Shown in pieces: positions 25,601-36,711 of a stretch of 64,000 nucleotides of DNA. This stretch comes from Dissophora ornata (Eukaryota > Mortierellomycota > Mortierellomycetes > Mortierellales > Mortierellaceae). The stretch lies in NCBI GenBank assembly GCA_025201705.1, contig MU616596.1, positions 25,279-89,278 on the forward strand, written 5' to 3'. The position numbers and the translations under genes are program-made. The notes under the pieces were generated by a model. The model was not told the DNA's origin, ran no database searches, and was given only the letters and a program-made list of their open reading frames with translations. The stretch's first letter is position 1; every line of letters starts with the position of its first letter.

Positions 25601-25866
25601 CGGTGCTTGTAGTGAAGGCTGTATCGGGCAAGAATTTGGTAGTTGCTAAGGATCTCGCCATTCTTCTTGAAGGGCTTCAAGTGTGGACAGCCATGGGAGG
25701 TAGAATGGTCACCAGGGAAGAAATCCTGGGTCAGCAACCTGGTAGTGGGGACGAGAGGAGGTGAAGAAGGTGTTGCTGACATTGCAGGTGAGGTTTTGGG
25801 GGGTAGTAGGGTAGATGAACGAGGAAGCAGCAATGGAATGAAAGCGTTGTTGGCAGGTTGCAGCAA
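22684..25866 (-). CDS. UBP8: SAGA deubiquitinase, Ubp8/USP22 family
   Basis: Eleven exons: 25866-25546, 25172-25007, 24901-24776, 24678-24583, 24462-24290, 24201-24054, 23956-23725, 23628-23502, 23410-23093, 22944-22880 and 22747-22684. They total 1836 nt, 611 aa, in phase throughout. The zinc-finger UBP domain spans the first three exons (GCPHLK; CLTCETPLGRIQACLHCVYV; CWKSEHSQQHSHDKGHTF). The USP catalytic core has the Cys box GLRNMGSTCFMNVILQ (Cys near residue 246), GYAQQDAHEFFISAL, Zn-binding CxxC pairs (CHTCENVT, CSVCRK), and the His box MDTGHYTAFAKH followed by WFSLDDHKV. The protein removes ubiquitin from histone H2B in the SAGA DUB module. The first intron (25545-25173) begins GCAAGT, a GC-AG intron; the phase bookkeeping supports it. 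An in-frame ATG near 25788 is an alternative start. Confidence 0.95.
22751..22771 (+). repeat. Poly-T run in the last UBP8 intron
   Basis: About 20 consecutive T on the plus strand, hence poly-A on the UBP8 sense strand, just upstream of the last acceptor (ATCAG before 22747). A similar run of about 22 T lies at 23069-23090. Confidence 0.9.
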
Positions 25867-26704
25867 ATGTTACGTCGCCCTGAAACGAGGAATAGTCTAA
25901 ACAAGGAAGCGGTGGCAAATGTCGCACGAACTACGCAGAGCAGTGCCTGCGAGAGGGGATGTGGATGGATGACTGAGAGGAGGACAGCAGAAGCCCAGGA
26001 GAGATGCACCAATGCTCGATCCGAGGGATGCCAGGTGGACGCGCGGGGGAAGGCGAGACGGATGGGGGCGAGCGTGTGTGTGGATGGGATGGAATGATGG
26101 AATGATGGAAGGGAACAAAGCGGAGGTGATGCATGCACGCACGCATGCAGAATCTTGTCGTCTGCGACGTGCTCAGGCTCAGCTCTGCTCAGCTCTGCAC
26201 TCTCGATTGGACCGTCGGACTGGGCTTGGGCCGCACGAAGGTGGTTGTCGCAGCCAGTGCAGCGAACACCATTGGTCTTCTTTCATGTTCTTTCTTCATT
26301 TCATCATCAACGCCTGTGCTCCATTCACATCCTCATCGCCCGCCTCTCGGCTCATCCGCTTCTCCGCCGTGTCCATCCTCCATTTGTCTTGATTCGCTCC
26401 ATCGCTCCTCTGGGTATTCTCATTCATCCTCGCCTCAGCCCGCGCTGTTTTGCCCCTCACTCGCTCTCGTGGCGCTCTTTCTCCTCCGCAACGGCACACT
26501 TCGCAGCTCATACCTCCGCGCCACACGCCTCACGCCTCGCGCCTCACACGCCTCACACGCCCTGCTTTGTGCCAACAGCCTCTGTGCGCACAGCCCGACT
26601 CTCTTTCACTCTCCTCTGCTCTGCTCACCTCCTTCGTCCTCCTTTCAACAATTGGCCGACAGAAACTGTCCTCTATCGCTTGCGGCTGATCGCTCCTCTC
26701 TGGC
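25867..26704. promoter_or_regulatory. Shared divergent promoter region, UBP8 and CLEC16A
   Basis: 838 bp between divergent starts. It is purine-rich at the UBP8 side and increasingly C/T-rich toward CLEC16A (26290-26700), with repeated CCTCACACG-like and CGCCTC words near 26515-26560. A short direct repeat, GGAATGAT, is seen twice near 26090-26107. Long open frames here (for example 26133-26762) are low-complexity Ser/Pro/Leu translations of pyrimidine-rich DNA and are not counted as genes. Confidence 0.5.
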
Positions 26705-29245
26705 ATGTTCAACCTGCTGTGGAATAAGCCCAAGCCAGAACGTTTCAGTCTCGAGAACCTAAAGTATGTGCTTGCCTCCTTGTCAATCAACTCAAACGAC
26801 CACCTCCAATACCGAATGTTGCAATGTGAAAAACGCGTCCGTCAATGTGCCAGCCCTCCAAATCGGGCGCTGTTGAGGACGCGGATCCAAGAGGAAAATA
26901 AAAAGGCCGATATCATTTTCCTTTGGATCCGTAGTCTGACTCGACACGGGGTCGTGTCATCAATATACATCCCCTCTCGCCTTGCACTCTCCTCATCTCG
27001 CGACCACCTTTCCTCTTACTGTATCCCCTTTGTATCTCGATACTACCTCATCTCCCTCACTTCGTTTTGTCGCGATGATTCCCAGCCGATGGACATTGCA
27101 CAAAGCGACAGGCCGACCAGCAAATGTGAAGAATTATCTTGTAAATTTACGATCATTCGTTATCAGGATTACCGTCTGTGACCCTTGTAATTCTTCCGAC
27201 AACCACACCGTGCATGGTGCATTGCGCCCAACTTACTGGACCTTAGGCCCCCCGTACTATATTGGAGAGATCAACAGCTGCTAAATACCTGATGATGCAC
27301 TTGTCTAATTTCTGTTTAAATCGTGCTCATCATGCTACCAAATAAATTCGCTGCAATAGATTACTCTGCGAGCAGCTTCAACGTTTTTCAGGGAATGCAA
27401 ACGAGGATAGTATCGTCAGCTGTCTGAAGGAGCTAACTCAACTCCTGATCTGGGGGGATCAACACGACCCGCTTTTGCTGGAGTAAGTATGCGAAAAAAA
27501 GGGAATAGCAGCAGCAACAGGGGAAAAGGGAAAGAGCTCATCGCCGAATGCACACCACAAAAGGAGTGGTTGCACATAGCACACGAAAAAGCAGAACTGT
27601 TGTTTTTGTTTGTGCTGTCCGTACCGCTTGTGCCTGACGAGCGCTCGTGTTCAACCTCCTTCCCCTTTTTTCTTTTCTTTTTGCTTGGGCGTCTCATAAT
27701 TAGGCATTTCTTTGAGGAGAACGTGCACTGGCACTTTCTCGAGATCCTTCAGAGCAAACACGATGGATCGTTGATCGTTCAAGTGCTACAGACCCTCAAC
27801 ATCATGTTTGAGAATGTCCGGTCGCAAGAATCACTTTGTGCGTAATATTTGACGCGCACGCCGCTGCTCCGGATGACTTTTTTGTGATATTCGACACACA
27901 CACTGACCTGGAGGTTTATTTCCTGTTATAGATTTCTTGCTTTCCAATAACTATGTCAACCGGGTCATCTGCCTCAAGTATGACTTTTCGAATGATGAGA
28001 TCCTCGCCTACTACATCTATCTCCTCAGGACACTGTCGTTCAAACTCTCAAAGGACACCATCTACTTCTTTTTCAATGAACATCTGGATGACTTTCCACT
28101 GTAAGGCCATTGATCTCACTGGACATCTGAAGGTTTTATTCCGGATTGCAGGTCAAACGACTAAAAGCATTTCCCCCCCTTCTCTCTGTGCGATATTTGA
28201 CGTGTGGGCAATAAGGTACTCGGAGGCGATCAAGTTTTTCAATCATGAGGAGAGCATGATCAGGATCGCGGTACGCGTTATCACGCTGAATGTCTACAGC
28301 GTACACGATCATCAAATGCAGGACTTTATCCTGGATCGGACCACGACGACCTACTTTTCCAACTTGGTCTGGTTCATTGGCAATTACGGAACGACGGTCA
28401 ACGACATGTTACTTCATTCAGGGTATTTAAAATGACATTATAGTGATAATGTATGAATCCGCCTTGTTAGCCTAGTCCGGGGATTGATCGCTTACCTCTC
28501 CAACACATTGTCCTGACATTGGATTGATAGAGAGAGCGAGTTCTCGAGAATCAATTATTATCTAGCAGAGCACATGGATTGTTTCTACTACGTGAATGAC
28601 ATCATCGAGCTGGAGGTGCCAAAGATCAATAAGATCTTGATCTCCCATTTGCTGAACCGGTTGCTGAGGCCCATGTATTTGGACAGTCTGCTCCCAGTGA
28701 GCGCACAAGGGTCGTCTACAAGCAAGTCGTCTGTAAGCGGAACACCAGCATAACTACGACCTGTTTCTTATCGATCTAAGATCTGTATACACTGACATAC
28801 TAATCACCTCTCGTTTGCTATTCACTTGACCTAGGCTCCAAAGTTGATGCCGTTGGTAGCGCTGTCGCTCATGTTGCATGCCCTTCATGTACTTAAACAC
28901 GCGCCCCTTGTTTCTGCTCTGGCCTCGACACTATTCTCCAACCAGCACTACTCGTCTCACGGTCAGCATCAGCATCAACATCAACACCACTCTCACTCTC
29001 ATCTTCGTCGATCGCCCTCACCTCTTATTCTTGGAGTACAGTCAGTATCTCCAGAATCCAGTCGACCTGCTAGTCCAGTTACCTCCAAGTTTCACTCATT
29101 CGGCCTGCTGGGATCCAGTCCTGCTAGTTTGGACTCCTACTTTCCTCTGCTGAGCGCTCCAGTGCCACAAGCTCGCCTGAACCCTCAACATCCCTTTGCA
29201 CCACCATTATCACACTCTCCATCTCCCCTACCTACAGGAGGACTT

Positions 29246-29286
<41 letters not shown>

Positions 29287-32200
29287 CCAACAAAATCCAT
29301 ACAAAGTTTCAATTTACGAATACTTGAGTCATGTCGACAGTGATCGCCTTGTGCTGCCAGCTTTGACGTTGATCTATCTTTCGGGCCGCAATCCTGGAGT
29401 GATGCCCGATGTTTTGCTAGGTACTGATATATACCCGCAACGGTTACTCAAGAACCGGCTCCTCATGGTAAAGAAAAAGAAGAATAGAAAATGTGATTTA
29501 ACTGAAAGGGCCAAGGGCTAATATTCTTTTCCTTTTTTTTTTTTCAAGGGTAATCTAATGTCTGCGTCAGAGCCACCAACAAAGAATCTACTACTAGGAG
29601 CAATTTCCATGGCACGAGAGCATTCCGGCGATTCAATACTAAGTAACCACAGTGCAGGAGCTGGGGCTGGAGTCACCACACTCTGGAGCGCTACGCCGCC
29701 AGGACCAGGAGGACCGTCTACCATCAGCGGCAGTCTCTTTGGTGCTGGAGGGTCTGCAGCCGCTGCCCGCATGAGGACCAAGACTGAATCGCCACTGTTC
29801 GAAACAGAGGAGGACAACGAAGAAACACGAGAGACGGAAGAACTTCTAGCCTCAGAGGTTCCAGAGCCAACTCTGCCACCCACCTCGCCATCATTGTCAT
29901 CATCCTCGACCGTATCAACGCCACAGCCACGAGTACTGTCAAGTAGCTTAACAGCGCTGATAGCCAGTTCTTCAGCAATGCCCAGGCATAATTCGGCAGA
30001 TGGCGATGCTTTTAGTAAGGCAAAGTCAAGATCTAATACGCGGAAGGGTAGCAAGACCGCGTCGTTACTAGGACCTATCTTGCCCTCCGCTACGCCAGAG
30101 ACTCCTGAGCGGGGAGAAGGAGAGGGAGATGAAATGGGACAAGAGTTGCGGCCGGTTTATACGTCAGAACGCGATCGGATGGCCAGCAATATCTATCCAT
30201 CCTCTGATGAAGATGAGGCTGTGGATCAGGAACAGGTGTTTACTATACCACCACCTTTACCACCTCGGCCCAAAGATGAGAATCAACAGCAGCAGAAGGA
30301 TAAGACAGGGTCAATGCAGGAGTCCGTTGGTACGCAGGTCGGACCGACGATTCAAAATCGGGAGGACCTGATTGATCGCTTCATGGATATTATTTGTGGG
30401 CTACCAGAATCTGGGGCCCATCGCTTCAGAATCATCACTATCCAGATGGCCACTGAACTGTTGGTCGAATTTGTGCTCACAAGGGGCGGCGGCGCTGCCA
30501 ACACCGGTGGTGCTACCAGTACCGCTCTCAAGGAGAGTCAGAGCAATAGCGCTGCTCAGCAGGCGGCAGAGATTCGACTAGGAGTGACTCGTCTGCACAG
30601 GCTAGCCCTGGCAGAGGCACAGTTCCGAGAACGGGTGCAGAAGGGTATCAGGGGTTTGGAGTGCAAGAAGAGGCGCGGCTTTGGTCCTGACGCTTCTCAT
30701 TCTCAGCCACTGGGAATGTTGACCGGACGAGTAGAAAGGGCTTTGACGGAATCAAAAAGTAAGTAATGCCTTTTTTTTTCTGACGAGAATTGCATGGGTC
30801 AAGCACAGTTTAAATTTCACAAGACACTGACGCCTCTATAAACATGTCTATAGTTGGTATCGACAAGCACGTCGTTAATATCATTGCCGAGTCATCCGTG
30901 ATCTACGGTCCGGATAAGGATCTGGACAAGGAACCTGATCTGGACCCAGATTCTGAGATGATCGCACTGTTTGGCCTGGACTCAGATTACACCCACATGG
31001 AACACGAAAGACCTGCAGCCGATGACAGCAAAAACCATCATGATCGACCCCTTACCAGCTCCACCGGATCGAATGTCAGAGACGAAAGGAGGTCGAGGAT
31101 AAGGAGCACGATCAAAGCCAAGATGCAAGGTGTCGCTAGTTCAGCGGACTCTAACAAACAACAACAGCATCAAACTACAGAGTGCACGTCCCACCCACGA
31201 CAGAGTCGGTTGACCAGTCTCCAGCGTCTAGAGGCTATGGTGATCAGGTACATTAAGTGGCTCCACCTCTTGATCCAGTCTCGACAGCTCTTGTGTCGCA
31301 AGGCTGCGGTGGCTCTTGTGGGATCTCCACTTCAACCCACCCTTGTCACCACGACAGTCTCTGCGGACCCTGGTACGGACTCGGCTAACGCAGACTCGCC
31401 GTCGATCTCCATCACTGAGACTCCTTCAACTTTAGCATCAACCACAGAGTCGACGCCAACACCAACGCCACTAGGACGGCGACCAAGCGATCTCATGGGT
31501 GTTGGATCGGTGACCCCAGGTGCAGTGGCGTCTGCTCACAAAGGTCTTCAAAAGGCTCTCGCGACCACAGCTACAACGACCACCACAGCTCTTGTGGGCG
31601 CAGACTCGGCGCCTTCGAAACTAGTTAGACCGGCTGATGAAGGGGGTCCATTATCCGTCCCTTCGCAAAGCCCCACTCCATCAGCGACAACAGATTCGGC
31701 ACTGATATCTGCAAATCCATCTGCATCCTCATCTACATCCTCTCTGACGTCCCTGAATTCTTTCCCTGCCGGAGCTTCTGGTGCAGTTTCTGCAACACTC
31801 TCTCAACCTGCTTCGGGGACTGCCTCCGGAAGAGTCATCGGATCCAGGTCGCTTTTGACAGCGACTGCTGCGCTCGAGGCTGCTGCCAATTCCTCAAGCC
31901 CTGCTACAGCCAGTACTGCCGGAGCACACCCATTCATTAACGATATGCTTACGAACCATCTGGATCCACTGAGCGCCAGTGTCAGTGAGGCCATTCGAAA
32001 GAGCGGCGCGCGGATCAAGAAGACCGTCGTCGACCCACTCTCGACCAGCAGCCTCTTCAAGGCTTCTTCTCTATCGTCCACATCATCGCACATGGCTGCT
32101 GGACAAGAAGATGCCACCACTACTGCAAATAGAGGATTCTATCGTCCGTCAGTCCCATCGTCAGCTGCATCTTCTGTCGCGTCAGCGACGACGAAGCCCA

Positions 32201-32517
32201 GTTCAAGTGGCATGCGGCGCTCACTCTCCACCTCTAGTTCTTCGAGCTCCCATTCTGTGGCTGTAGTTATCTGTACAGCCCCGGGAGCTCCCGAGGCTGG
32301 GTCTGTGAATGTGCGTTCGGGACGGATGAGCGAGGATCACACGACGTTAAATGAAGCTACTCCACTCAACAGTGGAACCAATACCCACAAGACTACTAAC
32401 GAGGATTCGTTCAGAAGCATCCTGGATCCAGGACATCCGATCCATCAGACGGACGACCAGGTGAACAAGATCCTGCAGACCCTGGGATTGACCTCATCTT
32501 CAACTTTTGGTGAATAA
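26705..32517 (+). CDS. CLEC16A: CLEC16A/GOP-1 family endosomal-autophagy protein
   Basis: Nine exons: 26705-26763, 27360-27482, 27704-27837, 27932-28100, 28216-28422, 28531-28732, 28835-29467, 29549-30758 and 30854-32517. They total 4401 nt, 1466 aa. The N-terminal FPL region matches animal CLEC16A block by block: LIWGDQHDPLLLE, VLQTLNIMFENV, YFLLSNNYVNRVI, AYYIYLLRTLSFKL, EAIKFFNHEESMIRIAVRVI, YFSNLVWFIGN. A CLEC16A-like middle follows (LLNRLLRPMYLDSLL; HALHVLKHAPLV). The C-terminal 900 residues are Ser/Thr/Pro-rich with a Gln tract near residue 430 and short ordered islands (IVGIDKHVVNIIAES is cut by the last intron). Animal orthologues act in late endosome/lysosome maturation and mitophagy. 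Exon 1 carries only 20 codons and is followed by a 596-nt intron. The donor of exon 3 is the less usual GTGCGT. Confidence 0.93.
29247..29287 (+). repeat. CAG tract coding polyglutamine in CLEC16A
   Basis: A run of CAG triplets with terminal CAA codons gives a glutamine tract in the disordered middle of the CLEC16A-like protein, after a His-Gln-rich stretch near 28961-29000. Confidence 0.92.
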
Positions 32518-32649
32518 AAAACCATTTATTTATTTTTATTACTACAGAACAGACACTGACATGACAAAACGTCGCAAAGATAGAGCAGATTATTATTATT
32601 ATTTTTCTACAAAGCTCCATAGCGTAATAAAAAAAAAAGAAAATATAAA

Positions 32650-35600
32650 TTATATCCGCAGATCTCCAAAGGTCCTCGGTCGCTCAGTATCCCAAAATCG
32701 CGGCTGTTCAAGTTGGACGGTAGCTGCTGTTGGGGCTGCAGAAGTGGAGCTGCCCTGCCCATCGGGCAAGACCGGTGCCTCCGAGTCAAAGCACATCACC
32801 TCCGTGGCCGTTCGTCCATTCTTCGGCATGCATATCACCACCCGTTCCTCACAGATCGCGACCCTCCAGATGGCAGCATCCGTCTTTGTCAGTAGCCTAA
32901 TAAACTTGCCCGTCTGTCGGTCCCACAGCTTGACCGTGCCGTCGTTGCCTCCCGTGACAATCCTCTTTGCATCGAAACATAGACTCGTCACAGACTGCTC
33001 GTGTGCCTGCACCCTGTATTGACACTCCATCGTCTTCAAGTTCCACAGATACATAAATCCGTCTCCACCGCCCGTCATCAAGCTGTCCTCAGACAACTGT
33101 AGCTGTCCCACAAGTTGCGTATGTCCCTGTAATGTGGCCAAGCAGGCTCCTGAGACTGGGGACCAGAGTCGACAGGTCGAGTCCAACGATCCTGTAATGA
33201 TATACTCGCCATTGAACGCAATCGAATAGATCTGTTGAAAATGTCCCTGCAAGTTCAAAAGACATTCGCCCGTAGTCAAGCTCCAGACTCGAGCAGTACA
33301 GTCATATGATCCAGAGACAAGCAAATCTCCATGGGCGTCTATACATCGAACAGAGTCTCGATGTCCCAGAAGCAGAAACAGATTCTGCCCCGTTTGGATA
33401 TCCCAGACCCGAAGGGTTGCATCCCTGGATCCTGTGATAGCCAAATACCGCTGAGATTGTTGTTGTTTGTGCTCTCCACCTTGAGCATCATCGCTCTTGT
33501 TGTTGTTGTTCGGAAGCTGGTGCAACTTTAAACAACGGATCGTGCCCGTATGGCCTGACATGACCTGACGACATTTGCCGGTGTTCATATCCCAAACGCG
33601 CACCTCACTACACAGATTTTTGCATGTCAACAAAGAAAAAAGAGACACAAAGAAGATTAGTCTAAACTGCAAATGGTATGATTTCATCGTAGAAGGGGCA
33701 AAAACGCGCAAAAAACAAAAACTCTGTGCACAGTGATCGGAGACACTGGAAGATAAGTGCAAGTAATAAAGCGACAGAACCCACAAACACCCCCAAGAGC
33801 AGCACTTACCGGTCGCATCCTCCAGAGACCAGGATTTTCTCACCAGTGGCTCCAACGCCCTTGACAAACTCCAAGGCCCATACTCCACCCACATGACCTT
33901 TCAACGTCCGCAATAGTCTTCCCGTTGTTGTTTCAAAGATTTGAATTCGATTGTTGTCGCATCCAACCACAATGTGATGGTGGTCAAATTGCAGCGAGGT
34001 CACTACTCCCGTCTCTGGCGTCATGCTCGAGATCAGAGTGTGCTGTCCAGAGATCCAGTTTCTGTCAATCATATACCGCCGCTTGAAGTAGGCCTTGTAT
34101 GAGATCGCCTGTCGGTACTGCTGTCTTGCCTGTTGCTGCTGCTGTTGCAACTGCATCTGCATCTGCAGCTGATATTGTTGCTGTCCACCGAAAAGTGCCT
34201 CCTGTTGAATGTCCGACGGTGTTATTTCAGTTGCCTTCTTTTTTCCTGCCGCGGATGATGTCCTACCCTCCAGAGATGACAATGCCGACATGACCCCGAG
34301 TCCCTGTGTCGAAGAAAGAGTCGGAGACGATGAAGACGAGGAGGCAGTTGAAACAGATGCTATGGCTGATGCAGCAGCTAGTCTAGATGTCATGCTTGAC
34401 CTCAATTTGGTAGCTGATGGTAAAGTCGAGAACGAAGACGTTCCGCCAACTGATCCATGGCCTACTGGAGAAGAAAGTGAGCTCTGATTGGCAAGCAGCA
34501 TCGAGGAAAGAACAGTCGAGGTTACTGTGCTGCTGGGGTCTGACGATGTTGGGGCCACGATCAAGCCAGTAGCGGAAGAGGCTGAAGTAGCAGAGGTCAT
34601 CCCTGGCAGCTCACGGGCACTCATCCATGCTGGAGACGTCCGACTTGATGAACTGGCAGAGGACGGCCCTGATGTAGAGCACGATAATAATGACAACCGT
34701 TGCGATGCCGGAGAATTGGAATTGGAACTATTGCTGCTCGAAAGGGCCTTGAGCGTGCTGGAGACCGCATCGAGGGAGGTGGGGCTGGTCGTGAAAAGAT
34801 AAGACGTGGGTGGTGCGATGTGTGATTTGGGACTAGGCAGGGACGAGCACGACGTAGGCCCAAAGAGTTTGATGCACTGTGCTCGCCAGATCCAGTCCTC
34901 AGTCTCAATAAGCTGGTGCCAGAAACGGGAGACTTGACCCACTCGAGCCAACGACTGCGGGTCATCGATAAAGGAGAGGATGTGATGCGCTAGTTCCAGG
35001 GGCAGGTCGCGCAGGAAGTCGCGCTTTAGCTTTGGGGCAATGATGTTGTTCAAGAACGTGAGCTGGGAGGTGTTGCAGTTGTTTACAAGCTCCACCAGCA
35101 GAGCTTGCTGCGATGACAGATCCATGTTCTGGAGTGCACGAGTCAAAACGGCGATCCCCTGGCTTGCTGCTTTCGAATCTGATGTCCTGTATGCAGACGC
35201 ACCGATGGTATCCGCAGGTGTAGGCGTGGGCGACGAAGAAGAATTGGGAGAGACCTTGAGCGCGGTGGAGGAGGATGAGCTGAATGCTGGAGTCGACAAT
35301 GGCCGCTGCTTCTGGGGAAGGGCCACGGAAAATGAGGCCTCGCAATTGGGGCAGCAGGCCACGAGTTTGGAGGACTTTGGACTGTCGCTGGCATAGTATA
35401 CCCTAGACAACGACGATGAAGACAATGGTCGCTTGCCACCACTGCTGCTGGTGCTGCTGTCGCTGCTGCTGCTATTGCACATATTGCCACAATGTGCAGT
35501 CGTTTCGCCCAGAAGGTCATCGCTAAAGTACGAGGATGATAACGAAAGCGACTCTTGTCGGCGCTGGTGACCCAGAGGTAGTCCAGGCGCAGAGTTGGAA

Positions 35601-35944
35601 GCGGTCGTCGAAGGAAAAGTATAAGATCCCGGGCTATATGGCGACGATACGACAGACGATGACGATGACGACGAGGAAGACGAGGTTGAGTGCCGAGGTG
35701 TTGCGGACGAATATGGGAGCTGCTGGTGGTGGTGTTGCTGTTGGCCCACAGCTGGGACATGCGACGTTATATCGACCTTGTTGTTGGAGAGACACAGCGA
35801 CAGCCTGAGTCCAGGTCTAGGGGATGGAGCGGGAGACGGGTATGTGGTTTCGTCTGCGGGCTGGCTCTGGCTGCGGTGGTGCCGTGAGAGGGGCCGATGC
35901 TGTTGCAGGCGGGCCAGCGGCGGTGCTTGCTGGCGGTTATCCAT
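32650..35944 (-). CDS. CDC4: F-box/WD40 ubiquitin-ligase receptor, CDC4/FBXW7 type
   Basis: Two exons, 35944-33810 and 33607-32650, total 3093 nt, 1030 aa. Residues 1-300 are low-complexity Ser/Thr/Pro. An F-box follows at about 308-355 (FLRDLPLELAHHILSFI, then VSRFWHQLIETEDWIWR). After another Ser-rich stretch comes the FBXW7-like linker YKAYFKRRYMIDRNWISG and a WD40 propeller from about residue 655 to the end: GHVGGVWALEF, GHTGTIRCLKL, GSRDATLRVWDIQTG, GHRDSVRCI, GSYDCTARVWSLTTGEC, GSLDSTCRLWSP, GGNDGTVKLWDRQTGKF. The Arg residues in RDATLRVWD and TCRLW sit where phosphodegron-binding arginines lie in Cdc4/Fbw7. The protein would recruit phosphorylated substrates to an SCF ligase. The intron falls inside the propeller (GGCDR/EVRVWD). 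A disordered Gln/Met-rich stretch lies near 34115-34190. Confidence 0.93.
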
Positions 35945-36711
35945 GCTCGCGCCTGTGTTTATTGGTGCAGAGGCGGAGGAGAGGCAGGGTGCGAATGATG
36001 GCTCAAAGGAGGAAGCAAAAACAGACTTTGAGTGGCGATCTGCGTGGAAAGGAAGAGCAAGGTGGATGTCAATGCGAAGAGTAAATAGAAAAGAGCAAAA
36101 CGTGGTGCTTGTGGTGCTTGTGGTTTAGTTGGTTGGGAGGGAAAGAAAGAGATTGTCGGCGTGTGCGAGCTAGCGCCATGGGTCATTTGGATGATTAAGC
36201 AATCATCAATCAGTCGAAAAAGAAGACGTGCAGATTCTTTTTTTTTTTCTGCAAGAGCAGCAAGGTACATCCCTGTCCCCATGTGTCATCGGCGCATCCG
36301 CACCCGCTGCATCAACGTGCCATCGATCTATCCATGAGCAATGCTGCTCATGCGCGCTGTCCCTGCACAGCCTGGTGAGACTGGACCTGACACGACGCTC
36401 CTTGAGCTTATCGGTCTGCGTTGCTATGCTGCGACGCTGGGAAGCCACTGACAAAACGTGCCCCATTCCGTGTTATATTCAGGTCCCAATCGTCGAACGG
36501 TGGTTGCAATCCTTCTCTCCTGTCTTCACCATCTCCATCATTCATTTATTCTTTCATTGCTCGCTTCCCTCTCCTCCCATCTCGCATCCACCGACCGCCT
36601 CCTTTGCCATCCATTCATCCATTATTCCCCCGCCGTTGAACTCTCTTTTTTCGTTTCGTTTCTTTTCTTTTCTTTTTTCGTTTTCTTTTCTACACAGACA
36701 CGTCGTCATCC
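35945..36711. promoter_or_regulatory. Divergent promoter region, CDC4-like and 5-phosphatase genes
   Basis: 767 bp between two divergent starts. Strongly pyrimidine-rich on the plus strand from 36500 to 36710, including a long TTTTCTTTTC run just upstream of the 5-phosphatase start. No recognisable coding sequence or RNA gene was seen. Confidence 0.5.

Noticed and set aside
26133..26762. 209-aa plus-strand ORF upstream of CLEC16A
   Set aside because: Translation of a pyrimidine-rich promoter, low complexity, no family motif; the CLEC16A start at 26705 lies inside it in another frame.
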